Shown: positions 1-10,603, numbered from the stretch's first letter. The stretch: 64,000 nt of DNA from a bacterium (GCA_020444425.1 JAHLLB010000006.1:62001-126000), one strand, 5' to 3'. The notes: generated by a model from the letters alone, not told the origin. A program made the numbers and translations.

Positions 1-1
1 A

Positions 2-373
2 CCGAAGAAATTCTTCGGTGCCGCGCGAAATATCGAGAATGGTGGCTCGTTGACCATCCTTGCGACGGCGTTGATCGAGACCGGCTCGCGGATGGACGAA
101 GTCATTTTCGAAGAGTTCAAGGGTACGGGCAACATGGAGCTGGCGCTCGACCGCAAGCTCAGTGACGCCCGCATTTACCCGGCGCTTGACATTAACCGCA
201 GCGGCACGCGTAAGGAAGAGCGCATTCTCGACGAACACGTGCTCAACCGCGTCTGGATCCTGCGCAACATGCTCAGCGACTACAGCCCGATGGACACGAT
301 GAAGTTCCTGCGTGAGAAGGTGCGCAACACCGAAGACAACGAGGAATTCCTCGGCAGCATGTCGAAGTCGTAA
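2..373 (+). CDS. rho: Transcription termination factor Rho, C-terminal part (5' end outside window)
   Basis: Frame is open from base 2: [53 protein letters not shown], the characteristic Rho ATPase C-terminal region. Confidence 0.97.
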   Translation, partial: PKKFFGAARNIENGGSLTILATALIETGSRMDEVIFEEFKGTGNMELALDRKLSDARIYPALDINRSGTRKEERILDEHVLNRVWILRNMLSDYSPMDTMKFLREKVRNTEDNEEFLGSMSKS

Positions 374-411
374 ACCGAACTGATTTTTCGCCCAGGGAAC
401 GGCGTAGCATA

Positions 412-447
412 AGAACAGGCCATTTCAACGATGAAATGGCCTGTTCT
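412..447 (+). terminator. Strong hairpin downstream of rho
   Basis: AGAACAGGCCATTTCA-ACGA-TGAAATGGCCTGTTCT, perfect 16-bp stem with 4-nt loop. Confidence 0.8.
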
Positions 448-586
448 GTGTCTGCGAAACTGGAGCTCCTACCCGCAGCCGGCAGTCATGACACCCGACT
501 TGGAAAAACACGCCAAGTCGGGCCACACCTCGCCGGGGACTTCTGAGTCCCGTTTTCCCATACGACGTCGCGACACGGAGCTGCGA

Positions 587-1678
587 TTACTCGGAATCGG
601 AGGAGCTTCGAGCGGTGCGTACGATGTCGCTGAACTTGAGCTTCATCGCGAAGAGGCTGATCACTCCCCAGAGCGTGAGGGTGAGGTAGTTCATCGCGTG
701 CATCACGGTGGCAAAGATGACGCCCATGCCTTCCGGTACGTCGAACCACGACAAGCCGAGCAGGACCGCCGCGTGATACGTGCCAACGCCACCGGGAGCA
801 GAGGGAATCGCGAAGCCCAATGAGGTAATGACCGTCATCGCCGCAGCCGGCATCCACGCCTGCCCGGCGAGGGCGGGGTAGGTGCCGTTGGTCAACTGGA
901 AGGCGTCCAGTACCAGTTTCATCGTGGTGATGTAACACGCCCAGAGTGCTAGCGTCGACCACAGCACGTGCACCATCGCCATCGGGGACTTGAGCACTGA
1001 CAGCCCTTCCACCAGGCTGAGCACGGTTTCGCCGATCTTGCGCACGACCTTCCCGCGTTTGCCGATTGCCTGATGCCAGCGTGTCAAACGGTCCACGGAC
1101 TTGGCCAGCATGAGGGACACGACCAGCACCAGCAGCACAGCACCGGCAAAGCTGAGTCCGACGGTTTGAAGCCAGTCCGGAAACGGGAAGAGGAAGGTGA
1201 CGACGCCGAAGACAATCCCCAGCCCGGCCATGTCGAAGACACGTTCGGCGACGACGGTTGACAGCACCGCCGCGCGGGACACTCCGGAGCGTTGCGCGAC
1301 AATCACCGCGCGCAGCAGTTCGCCAGCGCGAAGGGGTAGCACGTTGTTCAGCAGGTAACCAACATTGACCCCGTGGAAGACGGTCCAATACGGAGCCGGG
1401 CCGATCTGGTTGATGATTAGCCGCCAGCGCCAGGTCCGCAGGAACAGGGTGCCCATCAGCAACAGGACACCGAACAGGGCGGGGATAGGGTTGAGTGAGG
1501 ACCACGCGGTTTGCAGGTCGGCGAGGCCAATGCGCGGGTCTCCGAACAACGCATCGAGCAGGTTGAGATCACCCGTGAAGAATTTCCCAAGCTGGGGGCT
1601 GAAAAGGACGAGGTAGACGAGGACGACACTGATCGCGAACCCGATCAGTGGTTGCAGTCGTTTCAACAGACGTTTCAT
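587..1678 (-). CDS. Lysylphosphatidylglycerol synthase-TM / flippase-like (UPF0104-type) integral membrane protein
   Basis: Multi-TM protein with GELLRAVI...VVAERVFD and PSAPGGVGTYHAAVLLGL motifs; start overlaps lolA stop by 4 nt. Confidence 0.8.
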   Translation of the reverse strand: MKRLLKRLQPLIGFAISVVLVYLVLFSPQLGKFFTGDLNLLDALFGDPRIGLADLQTAWSSLNPIPALFGVLLLMGTLFLRTWRWRLIINQIGPAPYWTVFHGVNVGYLLNNVLPLRAGELLRAVIVAQRSGVSRAAVLSTVVAERVFDMAGLGIVFGVVTFLFPFPDWLQTVGLSFAGAVLLVLVVSLMLAKSVDRLTRWHQAIGKRGKVVRKIGETVLSLVEGLSVLKSPMAMVHVLWSTLALWACYITTMKLVLDAFQLTNGTYPALAGQAWMPAAAMTVITSLGFAIPSAPGGVGTYHAAVLLGLSWFDVPEGMGVIFATVMHAMNYLTLTLWGVISLFAMKLKFSDIVRTARSSSDSE

Positions 1679-2331
1679 CGCAAATCAAACACGGTCGCGC
1701 TCTCCGGCGGCGTGTACTGAAACCGTGAATCCTCGAGTTTGACGTTCATTTCGACGTCGGTCAGTTGATACACCGTCTGGTTGCCGGCGTCATCGCGGAA
1801 CGAGATCCGTTGGGTGATCCAGCGTGTGCCGTCGATGGTGACAGTTACGTCGCTGACACCCATGCCCTGCTGCTTTGGCGATAACGACAGTTCGTAAACA
1901 TCCTCGCCAATCTGGTCAACCGAGGCGACGTTGAATTGTTTCGGGAAATCGAAGAGGAAGTCGCGTGGCAGGGAACCGGGGTCGGCCTCGGCGGCGTTCT
2001 CGACGATGGCCTGGTCGCTGCCGGTGTTGTAGCGCCACAGGGTGTTGCCGTCGCAGGCGATCACCTGGTGGTCAGTCTGGTAGAGGAAACGGTCGTCTCC
2101 GGCGAGCAACATCGTGCCCTGGCTGACCTCGGTTTCGCCCGCCAGCCCCCACTGGAATTCCTGCCGGAAGGTGGCGGAGAAGGTGTCCATCTTTTCGTAG
2201 GTCTTTTGCACCTTGCGGATGATGTCGTCACCGGACGGTGGCTTTGCGGCGCTGGTGGACAATGTGCTAAGCGTGGCAATGGCCACGGCCAGCAGTGTGA
2301 CGACAACGCGTTGTGCACGTGTGGGTTTCAT
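1675..2331 (-). CDS. lolA: Outer-membrane lipoprotein carrier protein LolA
   Basis: Signal peptide then YEKMDTFSATFRQEF...GTMLLAGDDRFLYQTDHQVIACDGNTLWRYN; adjacent to ftsK. ORF extends to 2355, start at 2331 preferred. Confidence 0.85.
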   Translation of the reverse strand: MKPTRAQRVVVTLLAVAIATLSTLSTSAAKPPSGDDIIRKVQKTYEKMDTFSATFRQEFQWGLAGETEVSQGTMLLAGDDRFLYQTDHQVIACDGNTLWRYNTGSDQAIVENAAEADPGSLPRDFLFDFPKQFNVASVDQIGEDVYELSLSPKQQGMGVSDVTVTIDGTRWITQRISFRDDAGNQTVYQLTDVEMNVKLEDSRFQYTPPESATVFDLR

Positions 2332-2341
2332 GCCGCCATCC

Positions 2342-4756
2342 TTACTCGGACTCACCGTCCAGGTTGATCAGGAACGAATCCACCTGATCCTCGCTGATGT
2401 AGACTTCGCGCGCCTTGGAACCCTCGAACGGGCCAACCACACCCGCCATCTCGAGCTGGTCGAGCAGGCGTCCGGCGCGGCTGTAGCCGATTTTAAGCCG
2501 TCGCTGCAGCAGCGATACCGATCCCTGCTGGTGTCGCGCTACGACTTTCACCCCTTCGGGGAACAAAGGATCCCGGTCGCCGGCGAGGTCGCCTCCGCCG
2601 CCGGATCCACCGCTTTCTTCCTCCGGTGACTTCAGCTCGACCTGTTTCACGAAGGCCGGTTGCTTGCGCACGTGCGCGATCAGCTTGTGGACTTCGTCCG
2701 TGGAGATGAACGCGCCATGGAAGCGGATCGGTGTCGGGGAGGCGTTGGACAGGAACAGGCCGTCCCCGCTGCCGAGCAGTTTTTCCGCGCCGGCACGGTC
2801 GAGGATGGTGCGGCTGTCAATCTTGGACGCAACCATGAATGCAATACGCGCCGGGAAGTTGGCCTTGATCACGCCGGTGATGACGTCCACGGATGGGCGT
2901 TGCGTCGCGACGATCAGGTGAATGCCAACGGCGCGGGCCATCTGCGCGAGACGGGCGATCGGTTCTTCCACTTCACGCGCGGCGACAATCATCAGGTCGG
3001 CGAGCTCGTCAATGATGACCACGATGTGCGGCAACGGCTTCAGCGGTTCGTTGTCGCCATTGCTCTTGTCGTCTTCCCCTTTACCATTGTCCTTCGCTTC
3101 CTTGAGCCGGTCCTGCACGATCTTGTTGAACTCTTTCAGATTACGCGCGCCGGTTTCGGCGAGCAGATCGTAGCGGCGTTCCATCTCGAGCACGACGGAC
3201 TGCAGCAACGCGACGGCATTTTTCGGTTCGGTCGCGATCACTTCGTTCAGGGATTCGAGAAAGAGCAGGTGATGGCGTCGAAGTTCGGAGTAGGCACTGA
3301 GTTCGATTTTTTTCGGGTCGATCATCACCAGCTGGACTTCGTCCGGCCGGTTGCGCATCAGGACACTGGCGATCACCGTGTTAATGCAGACCGATTTCCC
3401 CGAACCGGTGGTACCCGCGATCATCAGGTGCGGCATTTTACCGAGGTCGACGATGAGTTCGTCCCCCTGCGCCGTCTTGCCGAGGGCGATGGAGAGGGGA
3501 CGGCGTGTCGAGGCCCACTCGGCGGACTCGATGATGTCACGCAGGTAGACGACATCCGCGGTTTCGTTCGGTACTTCGATACCGACCGCACCCGCGCCGG
3601 GAATCGGGGCGATGATGCGAATCGCGACGGCGGAGAGGCTCATCGCGAGATCGTCGGACAGGCTGGAGATGCGGCTGACCTTGACGCCCTTCGACGGACG
3701 CAGGTCGTAGCGTGTGATGACCGGGCCGGGGTGGATCGCGACGACAGTTGCCGCGACGCCGTAATCACTCAGGCGTTCCTCGAGCTCCTTCGCACGGCTG
3801 CGGAGTTCGTTTTCGTCCCACTCAACTTCTCCCTTGTCTTCCGAAGCGACCAGCAGTTCAGAGGAGGGGAGCACGTAGTCCTCGGGGCGAGCTTTCGGGT
3901 CGCCGTTCACATCCTTCGGGCCGGTGTTCTTGTTTGACTCCGGTGGAGTGCGCACGATTTCCGGCATGCCGGATTTGAACTCATCCCAGTCGGCTTCGTC
4001 CTCGTCGTCCAGGTCAAGGTCGAGGTTGTCAGAAACTGGCGGGGTGGGGGTCGTCTTCTTGCCCGGTGCGACCTTGGGTTCCGGTTTCGGACGGATCTTC
4101 GGCTTCGGCTTGCGTTCCGGCAGCTTGATCATTCCGGCGAGCGCGGCAAGGCCGGCGCCAGTGACATGCAAGATGTCACCCCAGCTGATGCGCAGTACGA
4201 GGGTGATGTGGATCAGCGTCAACGCTGCCAGAAGCAGCGCCGCGCCGGTGATGCCGAGGAAGTTGACCAGCAGTGACTGCAATCCGATCCCGATCAGGCC
4301 TGTGAGCTCGGAGGAGTCGGGCATGCCCTGTACCAGCCGCACCCAGGACCAGATCGCGACGGCGAGGATGCTCGCGGTAAGGATCGGGAGCAGTTGGCGC
4401 TTGAGGATCCGCTGTCCTTTGCCGCGCAGCAGGTCGAGCCCGCCGTAGAAGAGGAATAGTGGCAGGATCAGCGAAAGGAACCGTCCGAAAGTAAATTCGG
4501 ACAGATAGAAGGCGATGTTCGCTCCGAACGGACCGAGCAGGTTTTGCACTTCCGATCCGGTGCGGCTACCCTTGGGGAAGTCGTTGGCATTGTAGCTGAG
4601 CAGGGCGATGGTGATCATCGCCGCCAGAGTGATCAGCACGATGCCGAAGACATCCTTGACCCGCGACCCGTCGGAACCCGTTCTCTTTTTACCTTTCGAG
4701 ACAGGATTCTTTTTCGCGGGCTTTCGTTGCGTAGCTTTGGTCTTCGCTTTCGGCAT
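2342..4756 (-). CDS. ftsK: DNA translocase FtsK/SpoIIIE
   Basis: N-terminal TM segments, Walker A GTTGSGKSVCIN, RLAQMARAVGIHLIVATQRPSVDVITG, C-terminal winged-helix gamma domain. Confidence 0.96.
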   Translation of the reverse strand: MPKAKTKATQRKPAKKNPVSKGKKRTGSDGSRVKDVFGIVLITLAAMITIALLSYNANDFPKGSRTGSEVQNLLGPFGANIAFYLSEFTFGRFLSLILPLFLFYGGLDLLRGKGQRILKRQLLPILTASILAVAIWSWVRLVQGMPDSSELTGLIGIGLQSLLVNFLGITGAALLLAALTLIHITLVLRISWGDILHVTGAGLAALAGMIKLPERKPKPKIRPKPEPKVAPGKKTTPTPPVSDNLDLDLDDEDEADWDEFKSGMPEIVRTPPESNKNTGPKDVNGDPKARPEDYVLPSSELLVASEDKGEVEWDENELRSRAKELEERLSDYGVAATVVAIHPGPVITRYDLRPSKGVKVSRISSLSDDLAMSLSAVAIRIIAPIPGAGAVGIEVPNETADVVYLRDIIESAEWASTRRPLSIALGKTAQGDELIVDLGKMPHLMIAGTTGSGKSVCINTVIASVLMRNRPDEVQLVMIDPKKIELSAYSELRRHHLLFLESLNEVIATEPKNAVALLQSVVLEMERRYDLLAETGARNLKEFNKIVQDRLKEAKDNGKGEDDKSNGDNEPLKPLPHIVVIIDELADLMIVAAREVEEPIARLAQMARAVGIHLIVATQRPSVDVITGVIKANFPARIAFMVASKIDSRTILDRAGAEKLLGSGDGLFLSNASPTPIRFHGAFISTDEVHKLIAHVRKQPAFVKQVELKSPEEESGGSGGGGDLAGDRDPLFPEGVKVVARHQQGSVSLLQRRLKIGYSRAGRLLDQLEMAGVVGPFEGSKAREVYISEDQVDSFLINLDGESE

Positions 4757-4885
4757 GGAATCCCAGAGTTGTCCGCGCCTAAGGTAGGGAGACCCTGCTC
4801 ACCCCGCAAGCAGCGGAACGCTGGTGTGGGTTACCCTGTGACAGTCTATATTCCTGACAGGTTTGACGAAACAGAACGTGTACCC

Positions 4886-5470
4886 ATGCGCAGGCATCTG
4901 GCAAATGTACTCACATCGTTACGGTTCCCGCTGACCGCATTGTTTCTTTACGGTTGGTTGCAGCCGGAGCCCTATTGGCACCTGACGGCGACCGGAGCGT
5001 TCTTCGTCGGCATGCTGACGGACTTCCTCGACGGTCTGATTGCACGCCGGATGCAAACAGTGAGTAAGGTCGGGAGCTTCCTCGATCCGCTTGCCGACAA
5101 GGTGATGGTCGTCGCCGGGTTCTACGCGATCTTCGCGACGCCGGGCTTTGCCTGGGGTGCGTGGAAGCTGTGGATCGCGATTGCACTGGGCCTGATCGTG
5201 TTGCGGGAACTGGGGATCACGGTGCTGCGTTCCGTTAAGGTGCGGTCGGACACACCGGTTCAGACCTCGTACCTCGGCAAGGTGAAGACGACGGTGCAAA
5301 TGGTGACCTTGATCGTCGCGTTCCTCGGTCTCAACCTTCGTGAGTTCAGCACGTTGCACTTGAGCTGGTTCGAAACCTTGATCGGGATTGGGGTGGTCGC
5401 GAGTGCCTTGATTGCGACCATCAGCGGCACCATCTACCTGCAGGGCGCGAAACAGACGAGTACAGTATGA
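4886..5470 (+). CDS. pgsA: CDP-diacylglycerol--glycerol-3-phosphate 3-phosphatidyltransferase
   Basis: CDP-alcohol phosphotransferase motif DFLDGLIARRMQTVSKVGSFLDPLADKV; likely start MRRHLANVLTSLRFPLT at 4886 inside the longer ORF 4544..5470. Confidence 0.9.
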   Translation: MRRHLANVLTSLRFPLTALFLYGWLQPEPYWHLTATGAFFVGMLTDFLDGLIARRMQTVSKVGSFLDPLADKVMVVAGFYAIFATPGFAWGAWKLWIAIALGLIVLRELGITVLRSVKVRSDTPVQTSYLGKVKTTVQMVTLIVAFLGLNLREFSTLHLSWFETLIGIGVVASALIATISGTIYLQGAKQTSTV

Positions 5471-8460
5471 CGGTTCACAGAGCTGGATTTCCCACCTGCA
5501 TGTTCTCCTTCGTACAAAAATCGAGCATGGTCCGTGGTCTGCTGGCAGCGTTGATAGGGATGCTGTTTGCTGCTCAGGCTGACGCGCGGCTCTATCCCTC
5601 CGACTTCCGCTGGATGGAGTTTCGTTCGGGCAATGTGCTGGTCTACTACCCGCAGGGCTATGACTCACACGCGAAGATGCTGGCGCTCTCCGGCCACACG
5701 TGGATCGACAGCCTCGATTCGTGGTACAAGACCCGCCCGAACTACGCGCGCATCGTGTTGAATCCGGAGAAGGACCGCAGCGAGGCGATGGCGGTGATCA
5801 ACCCGACCCGGATCGAGCTGCCAATTGCGCCGGTGCTGGACAAGGGGATCCGTCCGCAGGGCTCGTTGTACCTCGACCGTGTCACCGCGCACGAGTTGAC
5901 GCACGTGTACCAGATGGGGCTGCGCACCGGGATCAGCCGCTACTTGTGGCCGGTGTTTGGTGAGGCGATTGCTCCAGCGGCCTTGGCTCCAGACTGGCTG
6001 CTCGAGGGGCAGGCGATCTGGACGGAATCGGTTGACGGTGGGGGACGGCTGCACTCGTCCTACCAGAGTATGATCATGCGCACCCAGTTGGCGCAGCATG
6101 GCAAATTCTGGCCGCTGGATCGCAACGCTGTCGCCGGACGGGTCAATCCGCCATTGAACCGGGCGTACACGGGCGGCGCGTTCCTGTACGGGTCGATGGC
6201 GTCCGAGTACCTGGGGTACCGTCACATTAACGACTTGATGGCGGAGCAGGCGGCGTGGCCCGGGATGATGGACTGGAATTTCCGCCGCGCGTACAATGGC
6301 CGCAACGTCACCGACCATTGGAATGCAATGGAACGGGCGTGGCGCGATCAGCTCCGTCCCCGGATGCGAAGGCTGTACGAGCTGGGATATGCCGTCGGAA
6401 CACGGCTGCTCGAAGCGCCGCGAACGTCCTACCAACACCCTCAATGGACAGTCGAAGGCGAGCTGGTCGTCAGCGAAAACTCGTACGACCGGCCGAACCG
6501 GATCGTGATGCTGTCGCAGGGGCCGGAGTATGCCGAACGTCCGGTCGCGTGGACGGGATATACGGCGCATGAGGGCGTTTCGCCGTTCCTCGAAGGGGTG
6601 ATCGTGTCGGAAATCCGGCGTGACCTGTGGACGGCAGAGAAGACGGAATCAATGCTGGTGCTGGTGACACGTGACGGACGTGTCAGCGACATGGCGGAGG
6701 GCGGCCTGAACGGTTGGGCACCGGCGTTTCACGCGGAATCAATGCGTCTGGCCTACGTGGGGCCGCTGGAAGGCGGCGGCGTGGGGCTGTGGGTTGCGCC
6801 GCTGGGTATCAACGGCAAGGTGACCGGCGATCCCGTCCTGCACATGAGCACCATCCTCGGTTCGATCAATGACCCGGCGTGGAGCCGGGATGGCAAGCTG
6901 CTCGCGTTCGCAGCGGATCTTGGCGATGGCGAAGCGGCGTATGTGCTTGAACTGGCAAAGCACAAGCTGACTCGTGTCCGGATCGAGGGAGCAAACGCGA
7001 CCTGGGACCCGTCGTTCGGGCCGGGACGGTCACTGTGGGTGTCGGCGGATCGTGACGGCATCTTCAACCTGTACGAGGTTGACCTGGATTCCGTGGCCGC
7101 GATGAAGCGCACGCGAGTCGTCACCGGCGCAATGGAACCGGCGGTCTCCGAGGACGGCAGCCGTGTCGCCTATTCGCATTACACGAACGACGGCTTCTCG
7201 ACGGCGCTGCTGGATTCCTCCCGTTGGCTGAATACGGCGACTCCGGTCTTTGTGGAACCGGTTTCGGTGGCGGCTTTCGCCGAGCAGGATTCGCTGCTGA
7301 ACCCGGTCGTGTTCGGAGAAACGTGGAATTATTCGCCGCTGTCTCACCTGAAGCCGAACTACGCAATGCCGACGTACGCCAACGGTGACGAGGCCGGGGT
7401 CGGGCTCAGCGTGTACGGGCGTGACCCGGTCGGATTGCTGTCGTGGAGTGTGTCGAGCCGGTTCGGCCTGGAATCATCCCAGCCGGACATAGCGGCGACG
7501 GTCACCTATCGCGACCTGCCGGTGGATGTTTCGTTGAGCGTCTACAACTACCCGGACGAGTACCCGGAATGGTCACGGACGACGGACGGAAACGGCAACC
7601 CTGTCGCGGTACGGGATTACGTCTGGAAGCGGCAATGGGATTCAGGGTTGACGGCCTACCAGCCATTGTATTTCGATCACGGTCCGTGGCGAACCTCGGC
7701 GGTGCCGTTCGCAGGGCTGACCCATCGCATGCGCTACATCCAGACCACGTTGGATAGCGGACTGGAATCTGCTGGCTATCTCGGTGTGCGGCTGGGTGGA
7801 ACCGTGACACGGTACTTCTCGGCGCCGCGCGATCCGGTACCGAGCCATCTCGAGTCGTTACGGGTGATGGCGGAGGGGAATTTGCCCGGCCCGAAGCTGG
7901 AAGCGGAATTGCTGGAAATCAGCGCGCGCAAGCATGTGCCGGGTCCATTCCCGACAACGGTGTTCTCGTTCCGGGCGGCGGCACAGATCCGGAATGGAGA
8001 CCTGGACTTTTCACGTTCCCGTGTACGACCGCGTGGCTATAGCGATGACAGCCTGCCGACCGCATTAAAGGCGAACGGACGGATGGCGTTGGCCGGAGCG
8101 GAGTTCCACTTCCCGCTGTTGTACGTCGATCGTGGCTGGCCGGGATCGGGGACGGTGTTTGTCGAACGGCTGACCGGGTCGGTGTTTGCGGACGGTGCTA
8201 CCGGCTGGGGTGGCGATTTGTCGATACCGGACTGGGCGGAGGAATATGGCGTCGCGTCGTTCGGCGCGACGGTCGGCTTGCACGGCTACTTGCTTTTCCA
8301 GGCGGAAACGCAGGTCGATGTGGGCGTTGCATGGCGCACGGAATACCAGGATGCGGCGGTGTTTGTCAACCTCAGCTTCCCGGAATTGTTCGCGTTCGTC
8401 AACGACGCACCCGACTGGCGGGATCTGACCCGCCGTCCCGCTCGGGGAGTGGGACACTGA
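5467..8460 (+). CDS. Secreted/outer-membrane protein with gluzincin-like HExxH domain and TolB-like beta-propeller
   Basis: Signal peptide, TAHELTHVYQMG...PDWLLEGQAIWTES metallopeptidase signature, WSRDGKLLAFAADLGDGEAAYVL propeller repeats, Tyr-rich beta-barrel-like C-terminus. Start could be 5506 or 5527. Confidence 0.75.
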   Translation: MTVHRAGFPTCMFSFVQKSSMVRGLLAALIGMLFAAQADARLYPSDFRWMEFRSGNVLVYYPQGYDSHAKMLALSGHTWIDSLDSWYKTRPNYARIVLNPEKDRSEAMAVINPTRIELPIAPVLDKGIRPQGSLYLDRVTAHELTHVYQMGLRTGISRYLWPVFGEAIAPAALAPDWLLEGQAIWTESVDGGGRLHSSYQSMIMRTQLAQHGKFWPLDRNAVAGRVNPPLNRAYTGGAFLYGSMASEYLGYRHINDLMAEQAAWPGMMDWNFRRAYNGRNVTDHWNAMERAWRDQLRPRMRRLYELGYAVGTRLLEAPRTSYQHPQWTVEGELVVSENSYDRPNRIVMLSQGPEYAERPVAWTGYTAHEGVSPFLEGVIVSEIRRDLWTAEKTESMLVLVTRDGRVSDMAEGGLNGWAPAFHAESMRLAYVGPLEGGGVGLWVAPLGINGKVTGDPVLHMSTILGSINDPAWSRDGKLLAFAADLGDGEAAYVLELAKHKLTRVRIEGANATWDPSFGPGRSLWVSADRDGIFNLYEVDLDSVAAMKRTRVVTGAMEPAVSEDGSRVAYSHYTNDGFSTALLDSSRWLNTATPVFVEPVSVAAFAEQDSLLNPVVFGETWNYSPLSHLKPNYAMPTYANGDEAGVGLSVYGRDPVGLLSWSVSSRFGLESSQPDIAATVTYRDLPVDVSLSVYNYPDEYPEWSRTTDGNGNPVAVRDYVWKRQWDSGLTAYQPLYFDHGPWRTSAVPFAGLTHRMRYIQTTLDSGLESAGYLGVRLGGTVTRYFSAPRDPVPSHLESLRVMAEGNLPGPKLEAELLEISARKHVPGPFPTTVFSFRAAAQIRNGDLDFSRSRVRPRGYSDDSLPTALKANGRMALAGAEFHFPLLYVDRGWPGSGTVFVERLTGSVFADGATGWGGDLSIPDWAEEYGVASFGATVGLHGYLLFQAETQVDVGVAWRTEYQDAAVFVNLSFPELFAFVNDAPDWRDLTRRPARGVGH

Positions 8461-8626
8461 AAAGACAGTGGTGAGTTGTGAGTTGTGAGTTGTGAGTAAA
8501 AGACAGTCCTGAGTCTTGAGTCTTGAGTCCTGAGAAAAACGAAAGACCAAAGACCACACAATTCACAGACCGGTCACTTGAGGCGAATGTTGGCTGATGC
8601 CCGTTGTGAGTGATGACGCCAACCGG

Positions 8627-8768
8627 GTCATTCTGACGCCGAGTCTGTATTCGGCGGAAGAAGAGCCAGCTTATCAACCGCCAAGCCTGATACTCCCCAG
8701 AAGATCCATGCAATCCGCTTGAGCAAATCTGGCTCTTCCTCACGTCTCTTCGTTCCGTTCGGAATGAC
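8627..8768. repeat. MITE-like intergenic element, copy A
   Basis: Begins GTCATTCTGA, ends CTTCCTCACGTCTCTTCGTTCCGTTCGGAATGAC; same termini as copies at 13044, 14930, 45569, 50783. Confidence 0.75.
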
Positions 8769-8800
8769 GCATTCATGAACCGTCAGTAATTCGTATCCGG

Positions 8801-9691
8801 TCAGCGAGATCGTTTCCGGCTGTCGAGCAGCAGCAAGAGCAGCGCGCGGGTCAGTCGGGACGCGAGCACGGTGCTGCGCCCGGTCAGATCGGCGTCCGGC
8901 AAGAGCTCGACGACATCCGCCGCCGCGATGTGTTTGCCTTTCAGCATCGTCAGCCAGCGCGCGACATCCACCCACGCCATCCCGCCGGCCTCCGGTGTGC
9001 CGGTGCCGGGAGCTTCTGCCGGGTCGAAACCGTCAAAGTCGAAGGTGAGGTAAATCGGCCGGTCGCCGAGTTTGGTAAGCGCTGCCTGGAAGCCGTCATC
9101 GGTGGCGTCGAAAAGCAGACTACCCGCGCGTGCCATTTCAAACTCTTCCTTGAGACCGGATCGGATGCCGATCATCGCGATTCGGTCCGGGCCGATGAGG
9201 TCGTGGATGCGGCGGGTGACGCAGGCGTGCGAATACTGCGTACCTCCGTAGGCGTCGCGCAGATCGGTGTGGGCGTCGAAGACCAGCAGGCCGAGGTCGG
9301 GCTCACGCTTGAGCGCGTGCTCGAACAGCGGCAGTGTGACCGTGTGCTCACCGCCGAGGCCGAAGACAGGTACGTTGGCAGGCAGGGACGACAGGCCGAG
9401 GCGGGCCTGTTCGACAAATTCCAGCGCGTCCATGCCAAATTCGACGGCGAGATCGCCGAGGTCGGCGTACTCGTAGTCGTCGAGATCGAGATCGAGAGTC
9501 GGATCGTAGGTCTCGAGATTGCCATCTGAGGCACTGCGGATCTGGTCCGGCGCGAATCGCTGTCCGGCTCGGTACGAGGCGGTGCCGTCATAGGGCAGGC
9601 CGACGATAACGCCAAGAGCGTCCTCCGCGATGGCGGGGGACGCTCCGATATAGCCGAGTCGCTGAAACATGGGAATCGGTTTCGGGGACAT
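8801..9691 (-). CDS. speB: Agmatinase (ureohydrolase family)
   Basis: GGEHTVTLPLFEHAL, FDAHTDLRDAY, LTFDFDGFDPAEAPGTGTPEAGG metal-binding motifs; sits in polyamine operon. Confidence 0.92.
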   Translation of the reverse strand: MSPKPIPMFQRLGYIGASPAIAEDALGVIVGLPYDGTASYRAGQRFAPDQIRSASDGNLETYDPTLDLDLDDYEYADLGDLAVEFGMDALEFVEQARLGLSSLPANVPVFGLGGEHTVTLPLFEHALKREPDLGLLVFDAHTDLRDAYGGTQYSHACVTRRIHDLIGPDRIAMIGIRSGLKEEFEMARAGSLLFDATDDGFQAALTKLGDRPIYLTFDFDGFDPAEAPGTGTPEAGGMAWVDVARWLTMLKGKHIAAADVVELLPDADLTGRSTVLASRLTRALLLLLLDSRKRSR

Positions 9692-9694
9692 GGG

Positions 9695-10603
9695 TCAGAG
9701 CAACTTTCTGCGCAGCCAGTTCGGCATGCCGAAGCTGGATGCATGGGTTTCACGGCTCCAGTGTTTGGAGTCGCGTTCGATGACCATTGCGCGCTCATCG
9801 TCAACGGTGTCGAGGTCCGGCCCCTTGCTGACCAGCGCGAATCCCCAGACGCCGCTGGGGTACATCTGCACCGGGGCGGTGTACGGACGCGCCTGCGGGA
9901 AGATTTTCTCCAACCGTTTGATGACCGTGACCAGGTGATCGTTGTGGAACGTCGGGTCAGCGATCTGGCTGGCCATCACGCCGTCCTCGGTCAACGCACG
10001 CTTGATGTCGTTGTAAAACGGTTCCTCAAACAGCGGCACAGCCGGTCCGACGGGATCGGTGGAATCGACGAGAATCACATCCCAACTGTCCGGCTCGGTG
10101 TCGCGGACATAGGCCAGACCGTCACCGATGACCAGGTCCACGCGCGGGTCGTCATACGCCTTCGCCATCGTCGGGAGGTACTCTTTCGCGATGCGCACGA
10201 CTTCGTCGTCGATCTCGACCTGGCAGGCGACTTCGACTTCCGGGTGTCTCAGCACTTCGCGCAACGTGCCGCCGTCCCCGCCGCCGATGACCAAGACGCG
10301 GCGCGGGTTCGGGCTGATCAGCATCGCCGAATGGACGAGGGCGTCATGGTACTGGCTCTCGAAGCGTTCGGTGAGCATCACGGCGCCGTCATGGACAAGC
10401 AGCTTGCCGTCGCCCTCGGTTTCGTAGAGGTCGATCTGCTGGTATTCGGTTTTCACCGACTCGAGCATGCGAGTGATCTTCCACGTCAGGCCGACACCAG
10501 TGTCGGACCATTCGGTGAAGGTGTGCCAGGCTTCGGTCGGTTCCATCAGGGAAGTTTTTTCGTCGCTCATCGTCACCAGTTCGGGTTTCAGGTCAGTCTT
10601 CAT
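9695..10603 (-). CDS. speE: Spermidine synthase (polyamine aminopropyltransferase)
   Basis: VLVIGGGDGGTLREVLRHPEVE...DVILVDSTDPVGPAVPLFEEPFYNDIKRAL. ORF extends to 10627; start at 10603 or 10570 likely. Confidence 0.95.
   Translation of the reverse strand: MKTDLKPELVTMSDEKTSLMEPTEAWHTFTEWSDTGVGLTWKITRMLESVKTEYQQIDLYETEGDGKLLVHDGAVMLTERFESQYHDALVHSAMLISPNPRRVLVIGGGDGGTLREVLRHPEVEVACQVEIDDEVVRIAKEYLPTMAKAYDDPRVDLVIGDGLAYVRDTEPDSWDVILVDSTDPVGPAVPLFEEPFYNDIKRALTEDGVMASQIADPTFHNDHLVTVIKRLEKIFPQARPYTAPVQMYPSGVWGFALVSKGPDLDTVDDERAMVIERDSKHWSRETHASSFGMPNWLRRKLL

Noticed and set aside
2660-3937. 425-aa ORF opposite ftsK
   Set aside because: Antisense shadow of ftsK, which has clear Walker motifs.
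8628-8975. Small ORFs with VIPNGTKRREEEPD / SFRTERRDVRKSQ-like sequence (also at 8399, 13026, 45472)
   Set aside because: These are translations of the MITE-like repeat termini and would produce spurious conserved proteins.
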